Below, piece after piece: positions 12,501-21,504 of a stretch of DNA of 64,000 nucleotides. The stretch covers positions 558,001-622,000 of the forward strand of contig CM070511.1 in NCBI GenBank assembly GCA_036346375.1. The letters run 5' to 3'. Each line of letters begins with the position of its first letter. The first letter of the stretch is position 1. Made by a program: the position numbers and the translations under genes. Under the pieces are notes generated by a model. It had not been told where the DNA came from, did not search any database, and saw only the letters and a list, made by a program, of their open reading frames with translations. Source of the DNA: Guadua angustifolia. Its lineage: Eukaryota; Streptophyta; Magnoliopsida; Poales; Poaceae.

Positions 12501-15500
12501 TACTGCACACTCAGCAATCATGAAAGAATCAATTCAACCTAAGCACACAAAACTACCGCCTAAATGGGTCGCACTCCTATCTTAAATAGGCGTGACTCCC
12601 ACACGTAAGTCTCAACTGGCTACTCGAAGCATTAGGTCTTCTTGCTTCTGGAACACTTCATCGATCTACTCATTTTCAAGCTCGACAATTCCTTCCTTTA
12701 TGATCTTCAAGGTTGCAGCAGGGCACTTAGTGCTTCTCCTTCGGTGTGGAACATCGTCATCTATTCAAGACAATTCATATAAGATTTTAACTCGATCCAG
12801 CAAGGGAAAGAGAAACAAATTTCAGCAAGAGGGAAGAATAGAATAATAGGATAAGTCAAGAATTTATTATTCTTTTAGGTTAAATATTAATTAAGAAAAA
12901 AAATTTGAAGGTCCTAAAGAGACGACCAGACAATCTAGGGCCAAAATCTACAGTTAGTATGACTCTGATACCACCACTATCGGGACCCGAATATGCAAAT
13001 CCAGATCCTCTGTGTATATCGCACTAGGATACGCTAGTGCACACAAGCTCAACATAGATGAATATCACAATCATATACAGCGGAAACATAATAAAAGACA
13101 TCATATATTAAATATTAACCTGTTGACTGATCTTGTGGTTAAGTTACATGATCATGCCTCGCAAGGCCAAACTGTGAATAACAAATTTAACTGCAATAGA
13201 ATGAAAACGTAGATAAACCCTTCAGTATACCACATGCAACTAATAAGGCTCCCACCCTAAATATTTTCTCCTCATGGTACTTCTCCTCTAGAGCTGGTGT
13301 AGACTTCTCAGCTAGTGGTTTGTTGTTGGCAAGGGTGAGTAATTAAAGCACTCAACAAGTTGTGCATAGTATGCAAACCTTATTATGATGGAATGGCTAA
13401 CATGACTATTTTGCAATAAGAAGCATTTATAAATTATTACAATAAGTAGATTGAAAAGACAATATAACAAATATCAATAAATAATAACTTTCAGCATTTC
13501 TTAAGTAAATAAGGCATCCAGCCCTAAGTCAAGTTCCAAACTTTCCGATAGCATCTAGCATTTCCATCCAAGTTTTCATTTTATAAAACTAACCCTTGAC
13601 TATAATCCCTAAGCATTGCTCAATACTACGAGCACTTTTATCCGAATAGATTTTACAATCTGTAGAGATTATGCTCTTTACCTGCATGACATGATCCTCC
13701 CTTCTGAGCCTTTAATTTCACGCTTCCTTTGGTGATTGACTAAGAGGTCATGACAAAACCTTTGCAATGCTCTGTCTTAACCCAACACTACTTGCTAAGG
13801 TTTCAACACTGAAGGGACTGGTTACCACAACAGGGCCCCTTTCTTGCGCCATGTGAGTTCATAAAAAGGTTGAACCTTACTGGTTCCACCACTGGTAATA
13901 CCAAAACTAGACATTACAAATTAATTAGCTAGGTTTGTCCCATTCTAGACTAGTGGTTGCATGTCTGAGACAGGTCAAAGTCTTGAAAGGTTAAGTACTT
14001 AAGATGACTAGGATAAAACTTCCACATACCCTCTACCCTTCTGGCCCACCTTGGCACACTGCCCCTTGCCACTTGTCACAATCTAAATGATTACCACCTC
14101 AGTTGATTACCGAGCACCATGTGCCATCAACAAATCAACATCATTGCGTGACCTCATCACTACAATTCAACATCATTGTGTGACAACACCTGACACACTG
14201 ATTTCATAAACATATTCCATTAGTCAAGATTAAGTTGATATTCCAAAGACATGAGTTGAACGTGGCATGGCTAAGCATACTGGATACGGTCTAACCAACC
14301 CATGCTAATCATTATATTAACCAACTAGTGATGAACCAATCTAGGGTGACAATTAATCATGGCATACAAATGACAAGATATGTTATAGTTCAATTAGGTA
14401 GAGTAACTAGATCCGAACTATTTTGAAACAGTTACACCCATAAAATATCATACATAAAGTAAAACAATATAACAATTTTATAAACTGGGTTTAACATGAT
14501 CAAAACACAACTTGCCTTAAAAAAGCCCTTATTCTTGCTCTAGTCCTTGGTCTTGAGTCAACGATTCCTCCTCGAACGCTTTGAGCACTTCGATATCTAC
14601 ACGTATCAAGAGAGACACCAAATAAATACTAAAGCAGAGAGCAAACAAACTCTAAAGTTCAAATAAAATTTACCATTAAATAGATCTCAATTTTATAAAT
14701 TTTTAGAAATTTTAATCGCCTCAATCGGAGCTCTTATGAGGGAGAACGACATCTCGAAAGATTCAAAAAACATAAAAATCAGAAAATTGGAAAACATCAA
14801 ATTAATTGGATTATTTTTATACTGGAAAATCTTGATTATGGCATCATTGCTGACGTCAATAGACAATTAAATAATAAGAAAACCTCTAGGCTGACATGTG
14901 GGTCCTCTGGTCCATGGACCTGGTCTACGGCCGAAGCCAATTCACCATGAACTCGGCGCATGGAAACAGCGCAGCCTGACATGTGGGGCTGGATTGTTGA
15001 TGTGGCATTGTGTCAGCGTTGCTAACGCAAGCGTCATGCAAGCGACCATGTCAACTAGGACTGTGACCGAGCATTGACATGGCACACAGATGGCATCCAC
15101 ATGTTGACACCACAATACACCTCCCCCTGATGAACTCTGGCAGGAAGATGGGCGCATGTCCCGCCAGCGTCGAGGACGACGATGACAAAATGGCAAAAAA
15201 CCGCTGAAATCGCACCAAGACAATGCGGATCTGGAAGCTCTGAACACAATGACTGAGACAATGTTCTCGATGGAAAAGCATGATGGCGAGATCCTCAACT
15301 CCGATGAGTAGTTGTGGAACAACGACGACACCTCGAGCAGATCTAATCGGACGAAAACGTGAGCACAAGCTTGGGGATCCTTGAGAGATGACCTGGCGGA
15401 CATTATACCCCTTGGCGGACATGCACGAGTGGAAACCCTATTCCACATGGCAGTGGTCTTAAGTCCCATACGGCGGCGGCGACGTGGGGAAGACGGAATC

Positions 15501-18500
15501 CGGACTGTACATGCGTTAGCAATCCGATGGCCTCCATCGCATGAAACGCAGCGCAATCCGAGCCACTCACGAAACCAATCCAATCGCCGAAAGACATTAG
15601 GGTTTTTATCCCACTCAAACCATCTCAACCGTTCATCATGATCACATAGCAAGAATTGTTAGGGTTTCCACCCGATCTCACCCGTACATTCTAAAAATTC
15701 AGTAAATCCATAAAATGCACAAATAACATATTAAATTAATAAAAAGCGAAAATTGGGATGTTACACTTCAACAGGAGATTTAAGTGTTTTGTGCTCAAAA
15801 CACACTGTGTTCCTTTATTTTCCAAATTGCCCACACTATAGTAACCAAACCACCAACATCAAAAGTGGGATGACTAGGTAAGAAGTTCTGAACCCAACTG
15901 AGGAATTGATTGAAATCAGTTGGTCTATGATTAGTCCCAAAACTGGACCTACCCAAATACACTTGGCAACAGGGGGGTTTCGCTTGGTATGTTAATCTAC
16001 TTTGGAAACCTTTTGAGAAACTCATACCCATCTATCCTTTCCCTTAGGTTAATTAGTGAATTGGCAGAATCTTAGGTGTTATGTGCTACCAATATTTTAG
16101 TATATTGCATGTGAGTTCAAGGTTAATAGTGATGAATCAAGTCATCTCACATAACCATGGCATCCCAGATCTAGGATAGTGGTTCTCTCCTCTTCTATTT
16201 TTTTTCTGCGGATGGTATATCTAATCATTGACCTGTTGTTCTGAAGACCACCAACATCAGAAATCTTGGTTCCATTTGCGAACTGTACATCCTTCCAAAC
16301 AAGATGAACAATAACTGTGGGAAAAACAGATAAATATGTTCTCTTTTGGTTGAAGTTGAACCCCTTTTTCTTCAAAAAAAAAAAAGTTGAACCCCTTGTA
16401 ACTTCAAAAGTTGTTCATAGAGCCTTGGTTACTATTGTTAATTAATCCTTTTTATCATCAACTCCAAGGTGGGCAGGTTTGCTTTGATTGTTACCTTGTT
16501 GCTTCCAGAAACAACAGTAGTTTTAGGTTTCACTTGTGATTGATGAACATGAGGTATAGTTAAGTTCTCTTCATGCGCCCGATAAAGATTCTAATCTGAC
16601 TGTCGCTGCAGCGTCGCATATTGAACTATACAAGATATGAGATGCTAAACAAGGCGTTAGAGGCTTTTGGTGATCTTAGGGAAGACGAGGAACTTGGACC
16701 TGCTGATTGGATTACTGTAAAGAAATATATTACATGCTTGAATAACTTGGAAGATGAACCTGCGCATCCCCATGATGTTTCTGACGAAGATGATCACATA
16801 CATACAATGAATTTAAGGGATATCCGAGTGCGGCTTTTGAATGGTATGTAATCTGATTACATGATAATGTGCTGATGGAAGTTGATGTTTGGTTAACTGC
16901 TCTTTGATTTTCTTCACTATACCTTCTCCCCCAGAATGCAAGCAGGCAAATTTTTTCTATGTTTGTACCTGAACCTTACGCCCTTTTGATTTTCTGGCTA
17001 GGTAATACTTTTGGTACTTATTTATTTGTTTTGTGCATGAATTGGGGGTGATTGGCCTCCATTAATTCATTTTTTTTTCGAGAAACTTATCATTTTGTTG
17101 CTCCACTATCAATCCCAAAAAACCCAACTCTACCGAATTGAGTGGAAAAGAGGAGAGGAAATTAGTAAATGGAGAGGGTTGACTAACCAGAGACATTTAG
17201 GCCAACCCTACCCTATCACGTCAATCCCACAAGCCTCTTATCCATTCCCGTTCGATCCTAGAGGGGGAGTAAGGTGCTATTTGGTTTGCTTCCAATGCTT
17301 ACCAATGTTTGCCTTACCAAAATTTTGTAGCGTTGATCAAATTTGGCAAGTATTTGGTTTGCTACCAAATTTTGGCAACATTCCCTCCTTCATTGGCTCT
17401 CTAGTTCATTTTTTTTTGTCAATCTTTAACCAAAATATTGGTAACGAATTTGGTGAACAAATTTTGGCAAGATTTGGTCTGGCAAATTTGTCATTGAACC
17501 AAGCAGTCCCTAAGTTTCGCGGTATTATTAAGTATTCTCCTTTAGTTTTTTTATCTGTTGGTTTTGCCTGTCATTTCATCTTTTACATCATCTTCTTTGC
17601 ATTGCTTTTTTTTCTCTTAAACTATTTACATATTTTGTCCATGATTCTATCTTCTCTAGATATGCTTCTGAAAATGTGAAGTTTATACTAAATGCAATTA
17701 GTTAACGAAGAATATTATTTATTTTGTAAATATTTTTGGTCAGGTGTGCAAGCTGGTTACTGGGGAATGCTTGAAGAGGGACGGATAACTCAAGCTACGG
17801 CAACAATTTTAATGAGATCAGTTGATGAAGCTATGGATCTTGTTTCCAGCCAACCATTATGCGATTGGAAGGGTTTGCGATCCATTGTCTATTTCCCAAA
17901 TTACTATAGGTTCCTTCAGACGAGCAGGTTGCCACGGAGGCTTATCACATACTTTACAGTAGAAAAATTGGAGTTAGGATGCTACATCTGTGCTGCATTT
18001 CTTCGTGCTCATAGAATTGCGAGGAGGCAACTACGTAATTTTCTTGGTAAAATCTTGTACGAACTCTATAAAATGTTATTCTTTGCTAGTTATCCATCAT
18101 TTCTTTGGGATGCAAATTCCAGAAAATGGCATAGAAATGAATGTCTCAATACTTGGTGCATATGAGAAATGTTATTTGTGAACATATTCTTGGTGTAGGT
18201 GTGCATCGTTGTAGTTCATAAGTGGGAAGAGAGAGTGGTATTTACTTTAAGCAGTTTTTTCCCCTGTAGAATCAATCAGTTATGCCATTTAGTGCTCAAA
18301 CTGCCCAGGTCCGGATGGGGTGATATAGCCTTACTTCACTGCAAAACCACTTTGTATAGCAAGGCGTGGATGGTCCAATCGATTTTAGCTTATTAAGGTT
18401 GAACCTGAGGAAGTTTACTTTGTAATTATTATGAAAACCCATCCTGTCTGAAGTCATCTTTCTCTCGACAATTTTGTGTCCTTCTATTTTCTCCTTTCAC

Positions 18501-21500
18501 ACTGTTTTGTAGATGCATGGAGTTTAATTTGCATATATGATCCTAATCCACTTCACCAGTGTCCTTTCTTTGTGAAATGCTTTTTTTTCTTCTTTCTTCA
18601 GGTGAGAGTGAGATTGCAAAAATTGTTAGTGATGAAAGTAATGCTGAGGGGGAGGAAGCTAGAAAATTTTTGGAAGATGTTCGTGTTACATTCCCTCAGG
18701 TTTGTGGTTACATTATTCTTCTATCATTTGACTCAACTTCCAGAAGCTGGTGAGCTGAACTGAAATGAGACTGGTTTGGTCTTTAGACTCTTTACATGTC
18801 CTTGCACGGCATTGAAGGGCTGACTGGCTGGGAAATTGTTAGATTGTAGGAATGGAGAGATTTGGTAGGAATTTTGGAAGGACTGCACTGTTTCCTACAA
18901 AACTCATGTGAAATTCTTCCAAAACTCCAACATTCCAAACAGGACCTAGGTTTAAAAGACTTCAGAATACTTTATTTTATATTCCAGGCAATAATTTTAT
19001 AGTAATGAAGAAAAACCTCACTACATCAATAAACTAAATAATCTCCTGTTGGTTAAAAAATCATACCATCCATGTGTCAAGCTATCACATGTTGTGTGTA
19101 TGCATTAGCCAGCCAATGGCAAATACAAGTGTTTACAAGATACATGGGCCAACACTAGATGGGCCTATATACTACACTTAACACCATGATCCAGGGAGCT
19201 CATAGTTATCTAGATTTTGAAACTGTTTCCACATTTTTCAGGTGCTTCTCGTGCTAAAGACTCGGCAAGTAACATATTCGGTATTGACACACTTGAGTGA
19301 GTATATTCAGAACCTCCAGAAGACTGGGCTGCTGGAAGAAAAAGAAATGCTCCATCTAGATGATGCTTTGCAGGTAGCTGAAATTTTTTACTAGTCATGC
19401 TGTTCCCAAGTGAAAAAAGAATTTACTGGATTTTCATTCGGCAAATCACAACAAATATGCTAATTCTGGTAAGTTAACCCACTTGGCAGACAGACTTGAA
19501 GAAGCTTAAGAGGAATCCACCACTGGTGAAAATGCCAAGAGTCAGTGATCTTGTAAACACTCATCCTTTAGTTGGTGCGCTGCCTGCTGCTGTGCGTGAT
19601 CCTTTATTAAGTAATACAAAAGGAACATTAAAAGGACATGGCACAATCCTTTATAGGGAAGGTTCAAGGCCAACTGGTATATGGCTTGTTTTGATTGGAG
19701 TAGTAAAGGTCTCTTTCTGCCTCAGGACCACTTTATTACATTTTGGTTGGAGTATATACTTCACTGTGTTCTAGTTGGTTCTAGAATGAGCATATGCATC
19801 CCCTTGCCCCTTTTTTTTTTGACAGTGGACAAGTCAGAGATTAAGCAGCAGGCATTCATTGGATCCAATTTTGTCAGATGGAAGCACCTTGGGTCTGTAT
19901 GAGGTGCTAATTGGAAAGCCTTATATTTGTGACATGATTACAGATTCTATGGTGCAATGCTTCTTCATCGAAACTGAAAAGATAGAGCAGTTGTGTCAGT
20001 CAGATCCTTCTATTGAGGCTTTTCTCTGGCAGGTAGGTATATTTTCATAATGCTGCCTACTTGTGTGCTTATTAAATTCATTGACTCATGTACATTTTCT
20101 TCAACTGCGTAATTTGTTTGTGTTGTTTCCCTCTTAATTCTACGAGGGGAGTGAAGCAGATGTTTTTTGTGGTTCTCACTTAATAATATCACCATAGAGG
20201 CAAAGAACATTACAGGCAATACCTACAAAATATTTGGAGTGATATACCAAGTTATTAACAATTGTCTAGTTATGAAGTGGCAATCTAACATCGTCAGTAT
20301 GCTACTATGTATAAGCATCCACACAGACAGAGAAATATTCTAATTTTTATTAGCAAGAGAGTCCGCTACAATGACTTTACTACCACAGTACAAATTTAAA
20401 TTTCTGGAGGCTCTAAATGTTTGGCCATGAAAGGTTAGTTTCATTCTGTGTGCCTTCTAGTGGATGTTACTATGTCTGAGCCACATAGGCATTACAATGT
20501 TACCTTGTGTGATGGAATTTATATCTGGTAGTACTTTGATCATTCATTCATACATGGAAATTACAGGAAGGCGTTCTAGTGGTTGCCAGGCTGTTGGTCC
20601 CCCAGATATTTGAGAAAATGGCAATGCATGAGCTCAGGGTTCTCATTGATGAAAGATCTACTATGAACATCTACAATAAGGGAGAAGACATTGAACTCGA
20701 CCAGAATTACATTGCCATCTTACTGGAAGGATTTTTGAAGTCCGAGAACCAAAATTTGATCGCACCTCCAGGAGTGCTACTGCCGTCGAACACCGATTTG
20801 AACTTATTTGGTCTGCAGTCATCAGGTTATTAAGCTGTCCTCAAATCCAGTATATAATAGCCATGACGTTCAGTATTTGCCTGCCCAAATTGTTTAGGGT
20901 GCACCGCTCTTATCTCTAGACAATGAGATAGATGCCTGGGGAGCATCATGCAATTTATTTCTCAATGAGCTGACTGAGTTGTGTGTTTCTTATGAAAAAT
21001 GAGCAGGATTTCTGAAAAAAAATTTAAAATGTTTTGTAGATTTTAATCGATTGAGCAGTGATTCTTTTGTTAACCTAAAAGGCCTAGTCATATCATACGT
21101 CTGTAAGTAAGTTGATGTCTCAAGTGCTCTCTTGTTTTGCAGCTATGAACCATATAGACTACTGCTATACGGCACCCAGCTATCAGGTGGAGGCTAGAGC
21201 TAGGATTATCTTCTTCGAAATAGGGAGGCCAGAGACAGAGGCCCATCTGCAAAGAAGCGCATCATTGCTGTCTCAAACCCTGGAAGCTCCACGAACAGTG
21301 AGCAAAGAGCATAGTGGTTTGCCTGTTACCGCGGCGGCAGCAGCAGCAGGCCGGCGGCGCCGAGGGAAGGCGATAGTAGAAGAAGATGACAACTCGAGCG
21401 ATGAGTCCGCAGGGCAAGAAGTCATTGTCAGAGTCGACTCTCCCAGCAGCATGCTGTCTTCCCGTCAGTCGTCCGGCGCAGCTGATTCACCGCAGGGCAA

Positions 21501-21504
21501 CTGA
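584..21504 (+). CDS. SOS1: SOS1 plasma-membrane Na+/H+ antiporter, 3' part (11 exons)
   Basis: SOS1 (NHX7 class) exports Na+ in exchange for H+ at the plasma membrane. Exons: 584-768, 906-956, 1029-1136, 16612-16843, 17744-18046, 18602-18699, 19242-19373, 19490-19708, 19826-20032, 20567-20825, 21143-21504. All introns are GT/AG, phases match throughout and no stop interrupts the frame; about 717 residues are encoded here. Exons 1-3 hold the last membrane segments, with the antiporter motif SGLRGAVALALSLS. Exons 4-7 hold the family's long cytosolic domain (for example ADWITVKKYITCL and YICAAFLRAHRIARRQL). Exons 8-9 match the cyclic-nucleotide-binding-like region (LYREGSRPTGIWLVLIGVVK). The last exon carries RVDSPS, the conserved DSPS site which in Arabidopsis is the SOS2 phosphorylation site in the auto-inhibitory tail. 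The gene is 5'-incomplete because of the window edge. The 15.5-kb third intron is transposon-filled. Confidence 0.95.
1258..1640 (-). mobile_element. Possible CACTA-type remnant
   Basis: Starting near 1258 is CACTACTACGGAATC, which resembles the CACTACTA terminus of plant CACTA transposons. Around 1490-1635, on the minus strand, a short frame encodes a charged helical peptide ending before a stop (for example LQAMILRQVQAMEQRRAW). No second terminus or TSD was found, so this is a weak call. A decayed fragment of any other repeat fits equally well. Confidence 0.25.
1676..5602 (-). repeat. Gypsy LTR A, downstream copy, interrupted
   Basis: Read on the minus strand it starts TGTAACATCCCAATTTTTGC at 5602 and ends GGGTCCCGA at 1676. 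It aligns along its length with LTR B (12980-15765), allowing for a missing block of about 250 bp near 1800 and an inserted solo LTR at 3497-4515. Without the insert it is about 2.9 kb. It directly follows the pol stop codon at 5640-5642, as a 3' LTR should. The long frames at 4697-5191 and nearby are LTR sequence, not genes. Confidence 0.8.
3497..4515 (+). mobile_element. Solo LTR (1,019 bp) with GTGAC target-site duplication
   Basis: The element begins TGTCGGTGTTTCG at 3497 and ends ATTCGTCA at 4515, the canonical TG...CA. It is flanked by GTGAC at 3492-3496 and at 4516-4520. The sibling LTR B holds the unoccupied site at about 15060-15072 (CTGTGACCGAGC), which confirms both borders. A TATA-like TTTATATAGG near 3847 suggests it reads on +. 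No internal region or second LTR is present, so it is the product of LTR-LTR recombination. The 201-residue minus frame across it (3968-4573) is spurious. Confidence 0.92.
5640..5882 (-). pseudogene. Gypsy pol 3' end (integrase C-terminal region)
   Basis: The frame contains LKGVKRFHVKGKLVPRYVGP and YDVFHVSQFKNCL, the conserved region at the C-terminal end of integrase in plant gypsy Pol. It ends in TAA just before LTR A. Upstream the frame is broken: bases 5860-5882 encode the preceding DDFVYL stretch in another phase. Immediately before that, pol sequence changes abruptly to a PBS/LTR fragment. Confidence 0.85.
5883..6597 (-). repeat. Partial LTR plus primer-binding site embedded in pol
   Basis: On the minus strand this piece runs through about 700 bp matching LTR B 12980-13625, ends GGGTCTCCA at 5901, and continues into TAGAGGTGGTATCAGAGGCA. 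That includes TGGTATCAGAG, complementary to the 3' end of initiator tRNA-Met. It thus corresponds to the 5' leader of the retrotransposon RNA (end of LTR plus PBS). It lies in the same orientation between two parts of one pol frame, 5640-5882 and 6598-6779. Confidence 0.8.
6598..6779 (-). pseudogene. Gypsy integrase fragment
   Basis: The minus-strand translation from about 6779 gives QMSPFEVLYGHAYHTLLNW and then PDIVKKAEEQIAIIRERLK. This is the standard segment after the integrase core in TGTAACATCCC-type gypsy elements. An in-frame stop follows RERLKVA and a small frameshift follows that. It would join to 5640-5882 if the LTR/PBS piece between them were absent. Confidence 0.8.
6780..7158 (-). 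repeat. Direct repeat, copy 1 (gypsy Pol C-terminal tail)
   Basis: About 380 bp matching 8522-8905 at high identity in the same orientation. It encodes a Pol tail (QRPITRARAYQLNYQVKSFL and DVLILRNHGLDKKG) of a second gypsy family, which is frameshifted relative to the integrase frame just upstream near 7150. Confidence 0.8.
7033..8513 (-). pseudogene. Gypsy pol fragment: RNase H end, integrase
   Basis: Read right to left: 8500-8318 resembles the segment before integrase. 8313-8038 is the integrase zinc-binding region (FYWPKMRCDIEYYIACC), with GHFG changed to GYFG, so a zinc ligand looks lost. 8025-7633 is the integrase core, with VAVDRFSKM, IVSDHD and TDKETEVINRTL supplying the D, D and E positions. 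7608-7033 is the post-core region with FGDLVWLNLRED and a Pol tail. Stops at about 8316, 8030 and 7630 and a frameshift near 7150 break it. It belongs to a different gypsy family from the flanking LTRs. Confidence 0.88.
8522..8905 (-). repeat. Direct repeat, copy 2 (gypsy Pol C-terminal tail)
   Basis: Second copy of the 6780-7158 segment. It sits upstream (on -) of the pol fragment that copy 1 ends. Neither copy has TG...CA termini, so they are read as a duplicated pol tail and not as LTRs. The adjoining 8906-9002 is unassigned, possibly gag. Confidence 0.7.
9003..12067 (-). repeat. Gypsy LTR C, divergent relative of LTR A/B (about 3.07 kb)
   Basis: Its minus-strand start TATAACATCCCAAAATTTG at 12067 is one base off TGTAACATCCC. 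Its end at 9003 (GATTTGGAAATCCAGTCCCAACA) is related to the A/B end. The inner order of motifs follows LTR B, but identity is much lower. The middle (about 10880-11750) is strongly GC-rich and yields many overlapping frames on both strands, none with a recognisable domain. No PBS follows its 3' end, so it is a 3' LTR or a solo LTR; no TSD was found. Confidence 0.7.
12068..12961 (-). other. Gypsy leader or gag remnant
   Basis: This 0.9-kb stretch lies between the PBS at 12962-12979 and the start of LTR C, where a leader and gag would be expected. Minus-strand frames at 12382-12194 and 12270-11995 are short and show no zinc knuckle or other gag hallmark. Most of the internal region expected of an autonomous gypsy element is missing here. 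Confidence 0.5.
12962..12979 (-). other. Primer-binding site (tRNA-iMet type)
   Basis: The minus strand reads TAGTGGTGGTATCAGAGTC directly after the 3' end of LTR B. TGGTATCAGAG is the standard initiator tRNA-Met primer-binding sequence of plant gypsy elements. It fixes LTR B as a 5' LTR and the element as minus-strand. Confidence 0.85.
12980..15765 (-). repeat. Gypsy LTR B, upstream (5') copy, 2.79 kb
   Basis: On the minus strand it starts TGTAACATCCCAATTTTCG at 15765 and ends GGGTCCCGA at 12980, next to the PBS. It is the most complete LTR of this family in the window and is the reference for LTRs A, 1, 2 and 3. The long minus frame at 15652-14942 lies in this LTR, has no domain, and is considered chance. 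Confidence 0.85.
15795..16375 (-). pseudogene. Possible LINE-type or other repeat remnant
   Basis: A minus frame at 16031-15795 ends with ...GGLVTIVWAIWKIKEHSVF. The WAIWK.R/K.. pattern is typical of the region after reverse transcriptase in plant LINEs. The frame before it (16375-16142) is not recognised. No poly-A tail or TSD was identified. The rest of 15767-16611 shows nothing else that can be named. Confidence 0.3.
17273..17510. mobile_element. Tourist-like MITE with TAA target-site duplication
   Basis: A 238-bp stretch in a SOS1 intron starts GGTGCTATTTGGTTTG and ends GAACCAAGCAGTCCC. The ends are imperfect inverted repeats of the GG..C.G.TTGGTT type common to Tourist/PIF MITEs. It is flanked by TAA at 17270-17272 and 17511-17513. 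The 194-residue plus frame crossing it (17095-17679) is not a gene. Confidence 0.65.
18812..18955. mobile_element. Possible MITE remnant in a SOS1 intron
   Basis: The right end, ATTCCAAACAGGACC near 18930-18945, reads on the other strand as GGTCCTGTTTGGAAT, a common grass MITE terminus. A loose partner (GGGCTGACTGGCTGG) is near 18819. No TSD could be fixed, so borders are approximate. Confidence 0.3.

Larger units (their letters stand above)
1675..15766 (-). mobile_element. Nested Ty3/gypsy retrotransposon block
   Basis: The outer ends are LTR termini of one family: TCGGGACCC at 1676, and GGGATGTTACA ending at 15765, the reverse complement of the family start TGTAACATCCC. TTCAA occurs at both 1670-1674 and 15767-15771. 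This is one base away from the expected termini on each side, so it only suggests that the block entered as one minus-strand insertion. Inside are two near-full LTRs, a third related LTR, partial LTR and PBS pieces, and pol fragments from two gypsy families. The corresponding LTR segments I compared by eye differ at roughly one base in five or six, so the insertions are not recent. Confidence 0.75.
1137..16611 (+). other. SOS1: Transposon-swollen SOS1 intron (15,475 bp)
   Basis: Donor GTTAGC at 1137 and acceptor TGCAG ending at 16611 bracket this intron. Exons on both sides are in phase: exon 3 ends in the codon for Lys after DELSAA, and exon 4 opens with RRILNYTRYEML. This is the order expected for SOS1 proteins. 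Nearly all of the intron is gypsy retrotransposon sequence in the opposite orientation to SOS1. About 0.5 kb at the left and 0.8 kb at the right are non-LTR sequence. Confidence 0.9.

Noticed and set aside
14942..15652. A 236-residue minus-strand open frame
   Set aside because: It lies wholly within gypsy LTR B, has no domain, and the corresponding frame in LTR A is broken.
9003..15765. Pairing LTR C and LTR B as the two LTRs of one short non-autonomous element
   Set aside because: The two are too different to have been identical at insertion, and no shared TSD was found. LTR A matches B far better.
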